DNA from: Marinifilaceae bacterium
Lineage (GTDB): Bacteria; Bacteroidota; Bacteroidia; Bacteroidales; Marinifilaceae
NCBI GenBank assembly: GCA_016936255.1
Contig: JAFGYE010000064.1
Coordinates: forward strand, 1-64,000
Length of the DNA stretch: 64,000 nucleotides
Direction of reading: 5' to 3'
How positions within the stretch are numbered: the stretch's first letter is position 1; each line of letters starts with the position of its first letter. The position numbers were made by a program, and so were the translations under genes. Below the pieces are notes generated by a model. It made no database searches. It saw only the letters and a program-made list of their open reading frames with translations, and had not been told where the DNA came from. Shown here in pieces: positions 1 to 9,425 of this stretch.

Positions 1-21
1 AAGCAGTATAAGGCAGTTTAA
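1..21 (+). CDS. Possible 3' end of an upstream gene
   Basis: Frame 1 reads six codons (KQYKAV) and then TAA. A strong bidirectional terminator follows about 24 bases later, which is what one expects after a gene end. Only seven codons are visible, so no family can be named and the frame itself is uncertain. Confidence 0.25.
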   Translation, partial: KQYKAV

Positions 22-44
22 TCTCAAAAAAACAAAAGATCATG

Positions 45-86
45 AAAAAGAGGATGTCTACTTTGTTATGAGACATCCTCTTTTTT
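45..86. terminator. Bidirectional Rho-independent terminator
   Basis: A perfect 15-base stem (45-59 with 71-85) starts with an A run and ends with a T run, so it can terminate transcription on both strands. It sits between whatever enters from the left and the minus-strand M49-like gene that ends at 102. Confidence 0.85.
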
Positions 87-101
87 AACTAAATATGTAA
101 A

Positions 102-1751
102 TTAATTACTCGAAATTATAATTTTTTCACCCTGATCGTAAACAAGATCTTTAGGGATTTTTGCCCGTTGGATTCGATATAAGTCTTGTAACAGCTCGTT
201 ACGAATAAATCCGTTGGTTTTAATCAGCTTATCTGCGGTTTCATAATCACCATTCCCTTGTATTTCAAGAACTAATTTTGATAATGACTCAATGGCCTTT
301 TTCATTTTGTAAAAATTTACTTTGTAAGTACCACTTTTTATATTGTATTTAAAGGCCTCATTTTCTTCAAAATAGTAAAACCGAATCATATTGGCAACTC
401 CTTGTGAATCCTTCACTCCAAAACGAATAGATCTAAATACATCTGCCATATAAGTAACGTAATTATCCATTAGTTCAACATCATCAATCTGGCCCATATC
501 AGTAAGTTGTCCAAGGAAAAACATTCGAAGAACATCATTTTTTAATTCATTTATTACATTGTAATGTTCTTTTAAAGCTTCTTTTACACTACCTTTTCCA
601 TTTATGGTTTGTGAGATTCCAAGACCATCGCTTATTTCATAAAAAATTGTATTTAAAAAAAATGACTTAAATAATACGTGTTTGCGTTGTTTTTCATCTA
701 TAACTAAATTCGTAATCGGTTGAAGAATCTGGTCAAATTTGGCTTGCATTACATTCTTGAAATGTAATTTTTTAGCGTAAGTAGTTATGCTGTTGCCAAT
801 AGGTAGGTTTAAACCAATTAGTTTATTACCTGCATTGCAATAACCAGAATTGTATAAAACATCATAAATTACGATTTCTGCCGATTCAGAGGGGGTTTCT
901 TTTTTATATTCATCGGATACAGGAAGGCTTTTTTGCAAATAAGGAAGTAGCAAAGAGTATTTCTCAACATCTTTAGTCCATTGTTTGTTTCTTAATAAAA
1001 TAAATGCACCGTAGGAATATTTTGTCCAGATGAAATGATCTTCTGTGTTTGAAATAGGGCCTGCAATAAAATCGATGGGATTGTCTTTCAAATTCATCCA
1101 CAAATGATCACTTTTCTCAAAATTATCAGAAAGTAAATCTTCAGCACGTTGCAAAAGGTATTCCTTAAAATCTTCAGTTTCGCAGAGTTCGGCTGCACTT
1201 TTTAAGGCTGAAACAGCATTATTTACGTGGTTTTGATAAGCTATGTGGTAAGGTAACACCTTTATTAATCCATTTTCGGTACGGGTTAGTGTTGTAAAAG
1301 CACTGTATTTATTGTCATTTTTTAAAGAGAAGAATTCTTCCTGATTTATATCTTCAGGAAAAAAACCAATTCCTAAGGGGCGGGGAGGAAAATCATCGGT
1401 GAACGGAGCAAATCCATCTAAACGATCCCATGGGCCGTAATTGATCATTGCGTACTCCTTCATGTCTGGATCAGTAATCACATTTAAGAGTTGATTTTTA
1501 TCACCATATGCCTGCAACCAATAAATTTCATCAATAGCATTTGCTACTCTGATTAGTTGAGAAAATAATTTTATTTGATTGGCAGTAAGATTGCTTAAAT
1601 CGGCGGAGAGTTTAACTTTTGCATAATTTGCCAATTTGCGTTGCATTACAGAGTCGTATTTTTCTTTCTCTTCAGTTTTTTTTGGTTGACAGGAAAAAGC
1701 AAATACGATCGAAATAATGAGTCCAAATATAAATATCAGTTTCCGATTCAT
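102..1751 (-). CDS. M49-like (dipeptidyl-peptidase III-type) lipoprotein with degenerate zinc site
   Basis: The 549-residue protein starts with a lipoprotein signal (hydrophobic run then FSC, Cys21), so it should sit on the outer face of a membrane. Its overall layout resembles the short M49-like zinc peptidase family of Bacteroidota lipoproteins. The segment at residues 371-378 (YEISDGLG) occupies the place of the family's HExxH-GLG metal site. The glutamate (E372) is kept, but the first histidine is Tyr371 and the second position is Asp375. The downstream EExxxD-type motif is read here as INELKND (400-406), with E402 kept. This suggests loss or change of zinc binding, hence a binding or pseudoenzyme role. 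The gene appears to be transcribed alone, since a hairpin lies upstream and a terminator follows. Family assignment is from motif reading only, without alignment. Confidence 0.6.
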   Translation of the reverse strand: MNRKLIFIFGLIISIVFAFSCQPKKTEEKEKYDSVMQRKLANYAKVKLSADLSNLTANQIKLFSQLIRVANAIDEIYWLQAYGDKNQLLNVITDPDMKEYAMINYGPWDRLDGFAPFTDDFPPRPLGIGFFPEDINQEEFFSLKNDNKYSAFTTLTRTENGLIKVLPYHIAYQNHVNNAVSALKSAAELCETEDFKEYLLQRAEDLLSDNFEKSDHLWMNLKDNPIDFIAGPISNTEDHFIWTKYSYGAFILLRNKQWTKDVEKYSLLLPYLQKSLPVSDEYKKETPSESAEIVIYDVLYNSGYCNAGNKLIGLNLPIGNSITTYAKKLHFKNVMQAKFDQILQPITNLVIDEKQRKHVLFKSFFLNTIFYEISDGLGISQTINGKGSVKEALKEHYNVINELKNDVLRMFFLGQLTDMGQIDDVELMDNYVTYMADVFRSIRFGVKDSQGVANMIRFYYFEENEAFKYNIKSGTYKVNFYKMKKAIESLSKLVLEIQGNGDYETADKLIKTNGFIRNELLQDLYRIQRAKIPKDLVYDQGEKIIISSN

Positions 1752-1979
1752 AACAATAGGGTTTTGAATTTAAAATACTGTGATTAGCTTATATATCAAT
1801 TTTAATGCTTCCTTAATTTGTCAATATGGATAAGTCGTTTAAGAACGATTTGAAGAATATGATTAGTTAAAAGTTACAAAAAATTGAATAGGAAAAAAAA
1901 TGAAATTCAAGATGTTTGGTTGTGTTTAATTGTCACAAATATAGATGTTTGTGTTCTGTTGCAGGTGCTGTTTTTTTTT

Positions 1980-2021
1980 GATTTCAATCTATTGTCAGGC
2001 AATTGAAAATAGATTGAAATC
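1980..2021. repeat. Perfect 14-bp inverted repeat (hairpin)
   Basis: The arms at 1980-1993 and 2008-2021 are exact reverse complements with a 14-base loop. Neither strand has a T run directly after the stem: the nine T residues precede it on the plus strand. It is therefore not a canonical terminator, though it may still end or stabilise the transcript of the HD gene ending at 2051. Confidence 0.6.
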
Positions 2022-2050
2022 AAATTATTGGAGAAACGTGGGCATAATAT

Positions 2051-4174
2051 TTATTCATTCTCTTTGGGATACTCAATTCGAGCATGATAAACGTTAATAA
2101 GAGCATTTGTAAAAATTTCCTTGACTTGATTGATATTTTTGAAAGTTATATCAGCATTTTGGAAGCGGTTTTCGGCAATTTGCTTGTCAATTATTTTATC
2201 AATAAGAGTCCGTATCGTTTCAGGCGTTTTTTCTTTTAAACTCCGTGATGATGCTTCTACGGAATCTGCCATCATTAGTATTGCTGTTTCTTTGGTGAAA
2301 GGATCCGGACCTGGATATGTGAATTTTTCTTCATCAATTTCCTTGTCAGGATATTTATTTTTAAATGAAGTGTAGAAATACTGGACTCTTCCGGCACCAT
2401 GATGGGTTTCAATAAAATCTATAATTAGCTGAGGAAGCTTGTGTTTCTTTGCAATTTTAACCCCAAATTTAACATGATCAGTTATAATCTGAGCACTTTT
2501 ATCAAAATCTAATTTGTCATGAGGATTCGAGTTTGTTAATTGATTTTCAATAAAATAAGCCGGGTGTTTCATTTTTCCAATGTCATGATATAAAGCTCCG
2601 GTACGAACCAGTAAAGGATTTCCACCAATTTTATTGATAGCCGCTTCGGCTAAATTCGCTACTTGCAGGCAATGCTGAAAAGTTCCTGGAGAGTGCTGTA
2701 GTAGTTGGCGTAAGAGCGGATGATTTTGATTCGAGAGCTCAATTAATGTAACATCAGAAAGAAAGCCAAAAAGTTTTTCGAAAATGTATATCAGTGAGTA
2801 AGAGAATGTTATTGATAAGCAATTTATGGCAAAGAACATGAAGTTTATCCATTTAATGTCAGCGATATTTGATTCTTGAGTTATGGCAAAAGCAAAGTAG
2901 ACAATGCTATAGGTTAAGAAGGTAATGATTCCCGTTAATACCAACTGTCCGCGGCGCTCTAATCTAGGTAGGCTATAAATTGCCATAATACCAGCTGAAA
3001 GTTGAAGAAATACAAATTCGAAGCCATTAGGGGCAAGAAATCCGGTAAGCAAAACGGTTATTATAAAAACAAAGAGAGCGGTTCGACTATCCATCAGAGT
3101 TCTCACAACGATCGTTATTAACGCGAATGGAATGATGTAGACATTGACTTTAGTGAATTTAAGAACAAGAGTTGTTAGTGCAACGTATAGCAGCACAAAT
3201 AATAGTATAAAGAGTAGTTTTTTGTTGTCATGTAAGATTTGCTTTCTAAAATTTCGCAGATAAAGAAACAGTAAAAGAATACATGAAATAATTAGCATGC
3301 ATTGTCCAATAACGATTAAATAATGGTTCTGTGACGATCCCAGAATATTTTCATAATCCTTTTTTAGTGATTCTAAAACAAGAAATGTATGATCATCTAT
3401 TACATCACCAACAAGAACAATCCGGGTTCCAGATTCAATAATACCTTTTGAAATGGATACCATGGACAACATACTGGCTTTAACCTGTTCAGACATTGTT
3501 GCATCGTAAAACAGATTAGGCAAAAGATAAGAGTCAATGTTTAAATCCTGAATAAAACTCTGATAAGCAGAAGAAGGAAAATCTGTTTTTAGTTGATTCG
3601 TGATAAATTGATATGCACTTTTGGGTGTATATATATTTTCAACAGGAACAACTTCGTTTAAATTATTTACTGATTTATTTATGAAATCTGGACGTTTGTA
3701 GCCTAATTCTTTCTGTTCATTTTGAAAATCTGCGATTCCAAATTCATAAATTTTATTGAGATTGGATATCAGATATTCTTTGAGTTGTGCGAATTCTTTT
3801 TTTGTAGTTTGATTCGAATTATTTAGTTTTTTATAAGAACCCGACTTTGTGAACAGGTTCAATTTCTTATCAAAATCAGTATTGAATTTATTCGTTATTT
3901 CTGTAATTACAGCAGTATCTTTTTTAAAGAAAGGGTAGAATTTGTTCAATATGCTGTCTTTCTCCTGCGAAATTTCACTTTCAGTTTTTAAAAGAGCAAA
4001 ATCAAATGGTGCAATTAAGGTTTCGTGCATCCATGGTTTTCCTTTTTGGTATTCGTATTTGAAGTTGCCAATATTAGGAAACAATAGGGTGATGAGAATA
4101 ATGGTTATCGAAGTGATCAAAAACCTGTATATATTGTTTAAATTCTGTCGAATCCACCTGAAGTATTTATTCAT
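2051..4174 (-). CDS. 7TM-HD family cyclic-dinucleotide phosphohydrolase (PgpH-like)
   Basis: The 707-residue membrane protein has one N-terminal transmembrane segment, an extracytoplasmic region of roughly 230 residues (7TMR-HDED type), a block of about seven hydrophobic helices (roughly residues 285-475), and a cytoplasmic HD domain. The HD signature is at H530-D531 (LYHDIGKMKHP), with further conserved histidines at FETHHGAGR and the ADSVEASS segment. PgpH of this family hydrolyses c-di-AMP, so the same reaction is the best inference here. The size and domain order match the family. It diverges from the C40 peptidase gene at 4363, with a 188-base shared upstream region. I see no missing catalytic residue. 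Confidence 0.88.
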   Translation of the reverse strand: MNKYFRWIRQNLNNIYRFLITSITIILITLLFPNIGNFKYEYQKGKPWMHETLIAPFDFALLKTESEISQEKDSILNKFYPFFKKDTAVITEITNKFNTDFDKKLNLFTKSGSYKKLNNSNQTTKKEFAQLKEYLISNLNKIYEFGIADFQNEQKELGYKRPDFINKSVNNLNEVVPVENIYTPKSAYQFITNQLKTDFPSSAYQSFIQDLNIDSYLLPNLFYDATMSEQVKASMLSMVSISKGIIESGTRIVLVGDVIDDHTFLVLESLKKDYENILGSSQNHYLIVIGQCMLIISCILLLFLYLRNFRKQILHDNKKLLFILLFVLLYVALTTLVLKFTKVNVYIIPFALITIVVRTLMDSRTALFVFIITVLLTGFLAPNGFEFVFLQLSAGIMAIYSLPRLERRGQLVLTGIITFLTYSIVYFAFAITQESNIADIKWINFMFFAINCLSITFSYSLIYIFEKLFGFLSDVTLIELSNQNHPLLRQLLQHSPGTFQHCLQVANLAEAAINKIGGNPLLVRTGALYHDIGKMKHPAYFIENQLTNSNPHDKLDFDKSAQIITDHVKFGVKIAKKHKLPQLIIDFIETHHGAGRVQYFYTSFKNKYPDKEIDEEKFTYPGPDPFTKETAILMMADSVEASSRSLKEKTPETIRTLIDKIIDKQIAENRFQNADITFKNINQVKEIFTNALINVYHARIEYPKENE

Positions 4175-4362
4175 TTCTGTTTGCGATTTGTATGCTGTTT
4201 TATTTTGAAATTCTGATTATAAAAATAATGCAATATTTTGTGCTTAAAAACTATTCGTTGTTTCTTTTAGATGACTTATTTTATTGGCAATTTTGTGAAA
4301 CCAAATGTAAAAACATAATTTTATTCTTTATATTTGATTTGTATGCTAAAATAACACAATAA

Positions 4363-5157
4363 ATGAATTACGGAATTTCCGATCTAAGTATTATACCTGT
4401 CCGAAAAGAGCCGGCTGAAAGAAGTGAAATGGTAACTCAATTATTATTTGGGGAGCATTTTGAGATTCTTGAAGATATCGAAAACTGGTCAAAAATTCGA
4501 TTGGCGTTTGACAATTACGTAGGTTGGGTTGATACCAAAATGATTACTCCGATTGATGAAGAACTATTTAAAACACTAAGTAAGGAGCTTCAGGTTGTTG
4601 CTAATGATACGTTTAATTTGGTTTTTCAGGAGCAGGATTACTCTAATAAATTGATTGTTCCTGGAAGTTCATTCCCATTTTGTGATTTGGAGAAGAAGTC
4701 ATTTCGAATTGCTGATAAGGATTATTTTTATCAGGGCAAAGTTTCTGAAAATACTTCTGCCGAGCACTTGCGTGATTCAATAATCGAAAGTGCTTTAAAA
4801 TATTTTAATTCCCCATATTTATGGGGAGGAAGAACTCCTTACGGAATAGATTGTTCCGGATTAACTCAAATTGTTTACAAGCTTAATGGTATTGTTTTGC
4901 CAAGGGATGCAAGTCAGCAGGTTTTAATTGGAGATACTCTAACTTTTGTAGAAGAGGCCCTGCCTGGTGATTTGGCTTTTTTTGATAATGAAGATGGAAA
5001 AATTACTCATGTTGGTATTATTTGGGACCGGCATAAAATTATTCATGCTTCTGGCAATGTTCGCATTGATAATGTAGATCATCAGGGAATATTTAATGTC
5101 GATAAAAAGCGTTACACTCATAAGTTAAGAGTGATTAAAAGAATTATTAACCAGTAA
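4363..5157 (+). CDS. C40 (NlpC/P60) peptidase with N-terminal SH3-like domain
   Basis: This 264-residue protein has an SH3b-like N-terminal half, with GWVD at about residues 55-58. The C-terminal NlpC/P60 domain has catalytic Cys164 in GIDCSGLTQ, His216 in THVGII and a third polar residue, probably His228 in HASGNVRI. The family cleaves gamma-D-glutamyl-diamino acid bonds in peptidoglycan stem peptides. No signal peptide is visible: the chain starts MNYGISDLSI. It may therefore act in the cytoplasm on recycled muropeptides, as YkfC-type enzymes do, which fits the same length and domain order. A TATATTTG box at 4329-4336 could be its -7 element, but no good -33 partner was seen. The Nudix gene follows 33 bases downstream on the same strand. 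Confidence 0.88.
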   Translation: MNYGISDLSIIPVRKEPAERSEMVTQLLFGEHFEILEDIENWSKIRLAFDNYVGWVDTKMITPIDEELFKTLSKELQVVANDTFNLVFQEQDYSNKLIVPGSSFPFCDLEKKSFRIADKDYFYQGKVSENTSAEHLRDSIIESALKYFNSPYLWGGRTPYGIDCSGLTQIVYKLNGIVLPRDASQQVLIGDTLTFVEEALPGDLAFFDNEDGKITHVGIIWDRHKIIHASGNVRIDNVDHQGIFNVDKKRYTHKLRVIKRIINQ

Positions 5158-5190
5158 ATTCTATTCAGTAACAATTTCCGGAATTCTATC

Positions 5191-5625
5191 ATGTACACTT
5201 ATCAATATCCACGGCCGGCACTAACTGTAGACTGTGCTGTTTTTTGCAAATCTAATAATTCGCTTTATATATTGCTAATTCAGAGAGCTGATCCTCCATT
5301 TCAGGATATGTGGGCATTTCCTGGTGGTTTTGTTGATATGGATGAAGATATAGAAGAGGCAGCTTATCGGGAACTTAAAGAGGAGACAGGTTTTGTTGGT
5401 GTCGGATTAGAACAATTTAGAACATATGGTTCTGTTGACCGTGATCCGAGGGGAAGAACTGTGTCCATCGTTTATACTGTAACAATGGAGTCAGATGAAT
5501 TGCCGGCTGTTAGAGGAGAAGATGATGCCAGGCAAGCAAAATGGCAATCTGTCGAAAAATTGCCAGTTCTTGCTTTTGATCATGATCTTATTCTGTCTGA
5601 TATTCTGAAGCGATCACAAATTTGA
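5191..5625 (+). CDS. Nudix hydrolase
   Basis: The 144-residue protein carries a perfect Nudix box (GX5EX7REUXEEXGU) at residues 46-68, including R60, E61, E64, E65 and G67. The N-terminus (YPRPALTVDCAVF) and the DRDPRGRTVS segment resemble ADP-ribose pyrophosphatase or NrtR-catalytic-type Nudix enzymes, so a nucleoside-diphosphate sugar is a likely substrate. That choice is an inference. The gene follows the C40 peptidase at a 33-base gap and probably shares its transcript. Its last 12 bases overlap the end of the convergent WbqC-like gene. Confidence 0.9.
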   Translation: MYTYQYPRPALTVDCAVFCKSNNSLYILLIQRADPPFQDMWAFPGGFVDMDEDIEEAAYRELKEETGFVGVGLEQFRTYGSVDRDPRGRTVSIVYTVTMESDELPAVRGEDDARQAKWQSVEKLPVLAFDHDLILSDILKRSQI

Positions 5626-6261
5626 ATTTATTGATTCCAGATAGCTTAGACTGTCTGGTCCCAAATTGAAAATTAAATCTAAAATACTCAGATTCTCAAT
5701 AAAACCATATTTTTCTCCAAACACTTGGGTGTATTTTTTTGCTGTAAATGTATTGTTTGTTTCTAATTTTGAAGACTTCGGGTGTATCTTTTCCCGGAAA
5801 TCATCATATTCAGATGTGCCAAAATCAACAAAGTCCTCAGTGAACTGAATATTTGGTTCGATCTCAAGAATACCGAATATTTCTTTCTGGATTTCATTGT
5901 TGTATTCAAGTAAATAATCCCATTTTTGAATGAAGAAGCACTCTAAATCATCAATATAATACTCGTAAAAAGGAGAAGATTTGTAGGCTGACTCAATGCC
6001 TTTCCAGTGCAATTTTTGCCAATTGGTATCATATGATATCTTAACATCCTTGGTAAGTACCTTTTTATTTGTTGCCTTTACAACTGGAACGGATAGAGGT
6101 AAAATACCATTTGCTCCATAAATATTACATCGGTTTCTGTACGACTGTTTTGAATAATGTTCCCATTGTTCAATCACGATTTCTGGGTATTGAATTAATT
6201 TACAGTAATATTGAATGGGGGCAAAAAAAGATGTTGTCAGTAAGACTTTGGAGTTTTTCAT
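5614..6261 (-). CDS. WbqC family protein
   Basis: The 215-residue protein shows the typical WbqC opening, with STSFFAPIQYY-like sequence (TTSFFAPIQYYCKL) and the NRCNIYGANG / LSVPV segments, and its length fits the family. WbqC-like proteins occur near polysaccharide biosynthesis genes in some bacteria. Their biochemical role is not settled, so no reaction is assigned here. The gene lies downstream of signal peptidase I in the opposite direction of travel to the Nudix gene. The two stops overlap tail to tail by 12 bases, with no room for a terminator. Confidence 0.82.
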   Translation of the reverse strand: MKNSKVLLTTSFFAPIQYYCKLIQYPEIVIEQWEHYSKQSYRNRCNIYGANGILPLSVPVVKATNKKVLTKDVKISYDTNWQKLHWKGIESAYKSSPFYEYYIDDLECFFIQKWDYLLEYNNEIQKEIFGILEIEPNIQFTEDFVDFGTSEYDDFREKIHPKSSKLETNNTFTAKKYTQVFGEKYGFIENLSILDLIFNLGPDSLSYLESINSNL

Positions 6262-6356
6262 AGATTATTCTGAAACTGTTGATAAGAACTACAAAAATAA
6301 GGAAAAGAAAAAGACACCGCAATGTGTGTCTTTCATATAATTTTTGTCTTAGTTGA

Positions 6357-7745
6357 TTAGTGAATCCATTTAAAAACCCTGTTCCATCTGATTTTACTGA
6401 AAGCAGTTTTGTCTTTATCCAATGAAAGCCATATAAATGAAGCTTTTCCTACGATATGATCTTCAGGAACATATCCCCAGTATCTGGAATCGGCTGACAT
6501 GTGTCTGTTGTCACCCATCATCCAATAGTAATCCATTTTAAATGTAAATTCCGTTGCAATTTTTCCATTGATATAAATCGTAGAATCCTGAACTTTTAAA
6601 TCGTTCCCCTCATAAGCATTAATTGCTCTTTCGTACAAAGGAAGAGTCTCTAAATTAAGGGAAACTGTTTGTCCTTTTTTAGGAATTACTAATGGTCCAA
6701 AATTGTCTCTGTTCCATGTGTAATGGTCACTGAAAGGAAAAACATCTTCAGAAATACCTAGAGTTGAATTTCTTCTAATAATTGAAACAACATTGCTCAG
6801 TTTTTTCAATTCTTCAACTTTACCAAGGGAAAGAGGAAGATTGTAATCAGATCCTCGATGGTCGATGTCTGCTTTAGCAATGTTTAGTTCTTCCAGTTTT
6901 CTTGGATTAATAGGAGTTCCATTTGTGCGAACCACGTAGTTGTATTGCATATCCTCAATTTTATCCTGAGGTTTACCATTAACATGCAATTCACCGTCTA
7001 TGCATAATAGCGTATCTCCTGGAAGTCCTACACATCGTTTGATGTAGTTCTCTTGTTTGTCTACCGGACGAGTGGCTATTTCTGTGTTTTGAGCCAGATA
7101 CTTTCGTGCCATATCAATATATTTTTTCTCTGACTGAAGAGTCCGTCCTTTTTTCATGTCATCAGACATAAATTGATCACCTAAACCTCTTAAATTTGTA
7201 TAGTAGTCTGGATTTTCTCTTCCGACGATAATAGTATCACCGGCAGGGAAGTTGAATACAACAACGTCGTTTCTTTTCACTTCGTTGATACCGGCAAGGC
7301 GTTTGTAAGGCCATTGAATCCATTCCAGATACGATTTAGTTGATTTGGTTAAAGGCATTGTATGATGTGCAAAAGGGAAGGATAGCGGCGTGTTTGGAAT
7401 TTTTGGTCCATATGCTACTTTGCTCACAAAAAGATAATCTCCTACCAGTAAGGATTTCTCCATTGATGAAGTAGGGATTGTATATGCTTCAATAAAGAAC
7501 ATTCTAATAATGGTCGCAGCTACAATTGCAAAAATAATAGCGTCAACCCATTCTACCATTGCACTTTGTTTTTTCACACCTCTTTTTTTCCAGAAAGCCC
7601 AATGCACTTTTTTACTAATATATACATCAAAAAGGATGGGAAGGCCTAATATTAGCCAGTAATTACCTATCCAAATAATCATCAACAGGCAGACGATCAG
7701 AGCGATTGAAAATTTAAACCATTTGTTTCTTAGTATACTGCTCAT
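6357..7745 (-). CDS. lepB: Signal peptidase I, long form with internal insertion
   Basis: The enzyme removes signal peptides from exported proteins at the inner membrane. Two N-terminal hydrophobic segments (about 12-40 and 66-86) precede the catalytic Ser94 in PTSSMEKS. The catalytic Lys is K236 in YIKRCVGLPGD. Box E (MGDNRHMSADSRYWG) lies near residue 415. The protein has 462 residues, against roughly 320 in E. coli, because of inserted material between the Ser and Lys boxes and a second insertion of about 120 residues before box E. Such long forms are usual in Bacteroidota. It lies 56 bases downstream of dapB on the same strand, which suggests cotranscription; dapB-lepB order is common in this phylum. 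Confidence 0.95.
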   Translation of the reverse strand: MSSILRNKWFKFSIALIVCLLMIIWIGNYWLILGLPILFDVYISKKVHWAFWKKRGVKKQSAMVEWVDAIIFAIVAATIIRMFFIEAYTIPTSSMEKSLLVGDYLFVSKVAYGPKIPNTPLSFPFAHHTMPLTKSTKSYLEWIQWPYKRLAGINEVKRNDVVVFNFPAGDTIIVGRENPDYYTNLRGLGDQFMSDDMKKGRTLQSEKKYIDMARKYLAQNTEIATRPVDKQENYIKRCVGLPGDTLLCIDGELHVNGKPQDKIEDMQYNYVVRTNGTPINPRKLEELNIAKADIDHRGSDYNLPLSLGKVEELKKLSNVVSIIRRNSTLGISEDVFPFSDHYTWNRDNFGPLVIPKKGQTVSLNLETLPLYERAINAYEGNDLKVQDSTIYINGKIATEFTFKMDYYWMMGDNRHMSADSRYWGYVPEDHIVGKASFIWLSLDKDKTAFSKIRWNRVFKWIH

Positions 7746-7801
7746 TCATTTTTTTTTTAATGATTACTTATATTTTTTTTTATTTCAGATGTTATGCTGA
7801 A

Positions 7802-8515
7802 CTATAGTTTTAAAAGATCTTTCATACCAAAAAATCCTTTCTTTTCAGGCATGAATTCTGCGGCTAAAACAGCACCAAGAGCAAAGCCCTTTCTACTATA
7901 AGCCAAATGTTGAATACTGATCTCATCAACTTCTGAATGCCAGGTAATTGAGTGCGTGCCCGGAACAGAACCATGTCGCTTAGCAAATATACTAAGTTCG
8001 TCTTCCTTCATACTTGTGGCTTCAATCCATTTTGTTTTTTTTGGATGATTCTCAATAATTCCTTCAGCTAAAGTAATTGCCGTTCCGCTTGGCGAATCTA
8101 ACTTGTGAATATGATGAATTTCTTCCATGTCGGCATTGTATTCGCTGAAAGGCGCCATAAGTGACGCTAGTTTTTTATTGAGTTCGAAGAACAGATTTAC
8201 TCCTAAGCTAAAATTTGAGGCATAGAAAAAGCCACTGCCTAGCTGACATTTTTCTTTAATTAAATCTATTTTATCCAGCCATCCTGTTGTGCCAGATACA
8301 ACGGGAACATTGGCTTCAAAGCAAATCTGATAGTTGCTAAAGGCTGAATCAGGATTTGTAAATTCAATTGCAACATCAATATTTTTAAGGTTCTCAGTAT
8401 GCAAATCGGCTTGATTTTCCTGATCAATTATTAATCCTATTTGATGGCCCCGGGTTAGAGCAATTTGTTCAATTTCCTTGCCCATTTTTCCGTACCCAAT
8501 AAGTGCTATTCTCAT
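7802..8515 (-). CDS. dapB: 4-hydroxy-tetrahydrodipicolinate reductase
   Basis: DapB makes tetrahydrodipicolinate in the diaminopimelate/lysine pathway using NAD(P)H. The 237-residue chain has the nucleotide-binding GYGKMGKEI at its N-terminus, EFTNPDS and SGTTGW in the Rossmann part. The catalytic and substrate-binding segment is EEIHHIHKLDSPSGTA at about residues 131-146. Length is typical of the short Bacteroidota form. It is followed by lepB and probably shares its transcript. DapB supplies diaminopimelate for peptidoglycan. Confidence 0.96.
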   Translation of the reverse strand: MRIALIGYGKMGKEIEQIALTRGHQIGLIIDQENQADLHTENLKNIDVAIEFTNPDSAFSNYQICFEANVPVVSGTTGWLDKIDLIKEKCQLGSGFFYASNFSLGVNLFFELNKKLASLMAPFSEYNADMEEIHHIHKLDSPSGTAITLAEGIIENHPKKTKWIEATSMKEDELSIFAKRHGSVPGTHSITWHSEVDEISIQHLAYSRKGFALGAVLAAEFMPEKKGFFGMKDLLKL

Positions 8516-8689
8516 GTGTGTTTTTTTTAGGAGCTTGTATGGCTAATGGTTTTACTCCTGTTTAATGATTTCAAAAATAATAAATCCAAGGCATAATAAA
8601 CTGCTAAGAGTCGATTATTGTCTTATTTGAAAATGCTTTTTCGATAATCAGTATTAAGACCCCATTAAGCATTTGGATTTAGGAGATAA

Positions 8690-8725
8690 ACAAAAAAAAA
8701 CGGGATTGTACAAAACAATCCCGTT
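8690..8725 (-). terminator. Terminator of the thrS-infC-rpmI-rplT operon
   Basis: An 11-base stem (8699-8709 with 8715-8725) is followed on the minus strand by a run of T residues (plus-strand A run at 8692-8700). It lies 22 bases past the rplT stop. Confidence 0.9.
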
Positions 8726-8747
8726 CTAAAGTAAATAATTTATAATG

Positions 8748-9101
8748 TTATTTAGCTGTCTGAGCTTTTCCAACAACAGCTTTAAATGCTTCAGGATGAT
8801 TCATTGCCAAATCAGCTAGAACCTTACGGTTAATTTCGATGTTAGCTTTATGCATCAAACCAATCAATTGTGAATATGACAAACCTTCTAGTCTGGCAGC
8901 AGCATTGATACGCTGAATCCACAATGCTCTGAAGTTTGATTTCTTCTTTTTTCTATCACGGTATGCATACTGCAAACCTTTTTCCCATGTGTTTTTTGCT
9001 ACCGTCCAAACGTTAGCTCTTGCACCAAAGTTACCTCTGGTTTCTTTTAAAATCTTTTTTCTTCTAGCTCTTGAAGCTACAGAATTTACTGATCTAGGCA
9101 T
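8748..9101 (-). CDS. rplT: 50S ribosomal protein L20
   Basis: The 117-residue basic protein starts [16 protein letters not shown] and contains the L20 core ([22 protein letters not shown]). It binds 23S rRNA early in 50S assembly, and in other bacteria it also represses its own operon. Size and sequence are typical. It is the last gene of the thrS-infC-rpmI-rplT operon, 92 bases after rpmI, and is followed by a strong terminator. The rpmI-rplT gap is the longest in the operon and could hold an L20-binding leader, but I cannot show that. Confidence 0.98.
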   Translation of the reverse strand: MPRSVNSVASRARRKKILKETRGNFGARANVWTVAKNTWEKGLQYAYRDRKKKKSNFRALWIQRINAAARLEGLSYSQLIGLMHKANIEINRKVLADLAMNHPEAFKAVVGKAQTAK

Positions 9102-9193
9102 TGTTTCTGTTTTTAGAATGTTAGCGTTCCATTTAAGGACTCTTTTTTGCTAAATCACCCGGTTAATAAACTTTAAAAATCAAATACTGATTT

Positions 9194-9391
9194 TTACAAC
9201 ATATTAAGCATTAACTTAACGTTTTTCTGGTCTGCTTTATTTACAGAACCAAAGTAAGTAAGATTTCTCTTTCTTTTAGTGCTTTTTTTAGTCAAAATAT
9301 GACTTTTAAAAGCGTGCTTTCTTTTGATTTTTCCAGATGCAGTCAAAGTAAATCTTTTCTTTGCGCTGCTATTTGTTTTCATCTTAGGCAT
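9194..9391 (-). CDS. rpmI: 50S ribosomal protein L35
   Basis: A 65-residue very basic protein beginning [20 protein letters not shown], the standard L35 N-terminus, with the [15 protein letters not shown] block. It is a small component of the large ribosomal subunit. It lies 34 bases downstream of infC and upstream of rplT, the conserved gene order. Confidence 0.98.
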   Translation of the reverse strand: MPKMKTNSSAKKRFTLTASGKIKRKHAFKSHILTKKSTKRKRNLTYFGSVNKADQKNVKLMLNML

Positions 9392-9425
9392 TGTACAACT
9401 AATTATTGATTATATATAAATTACT

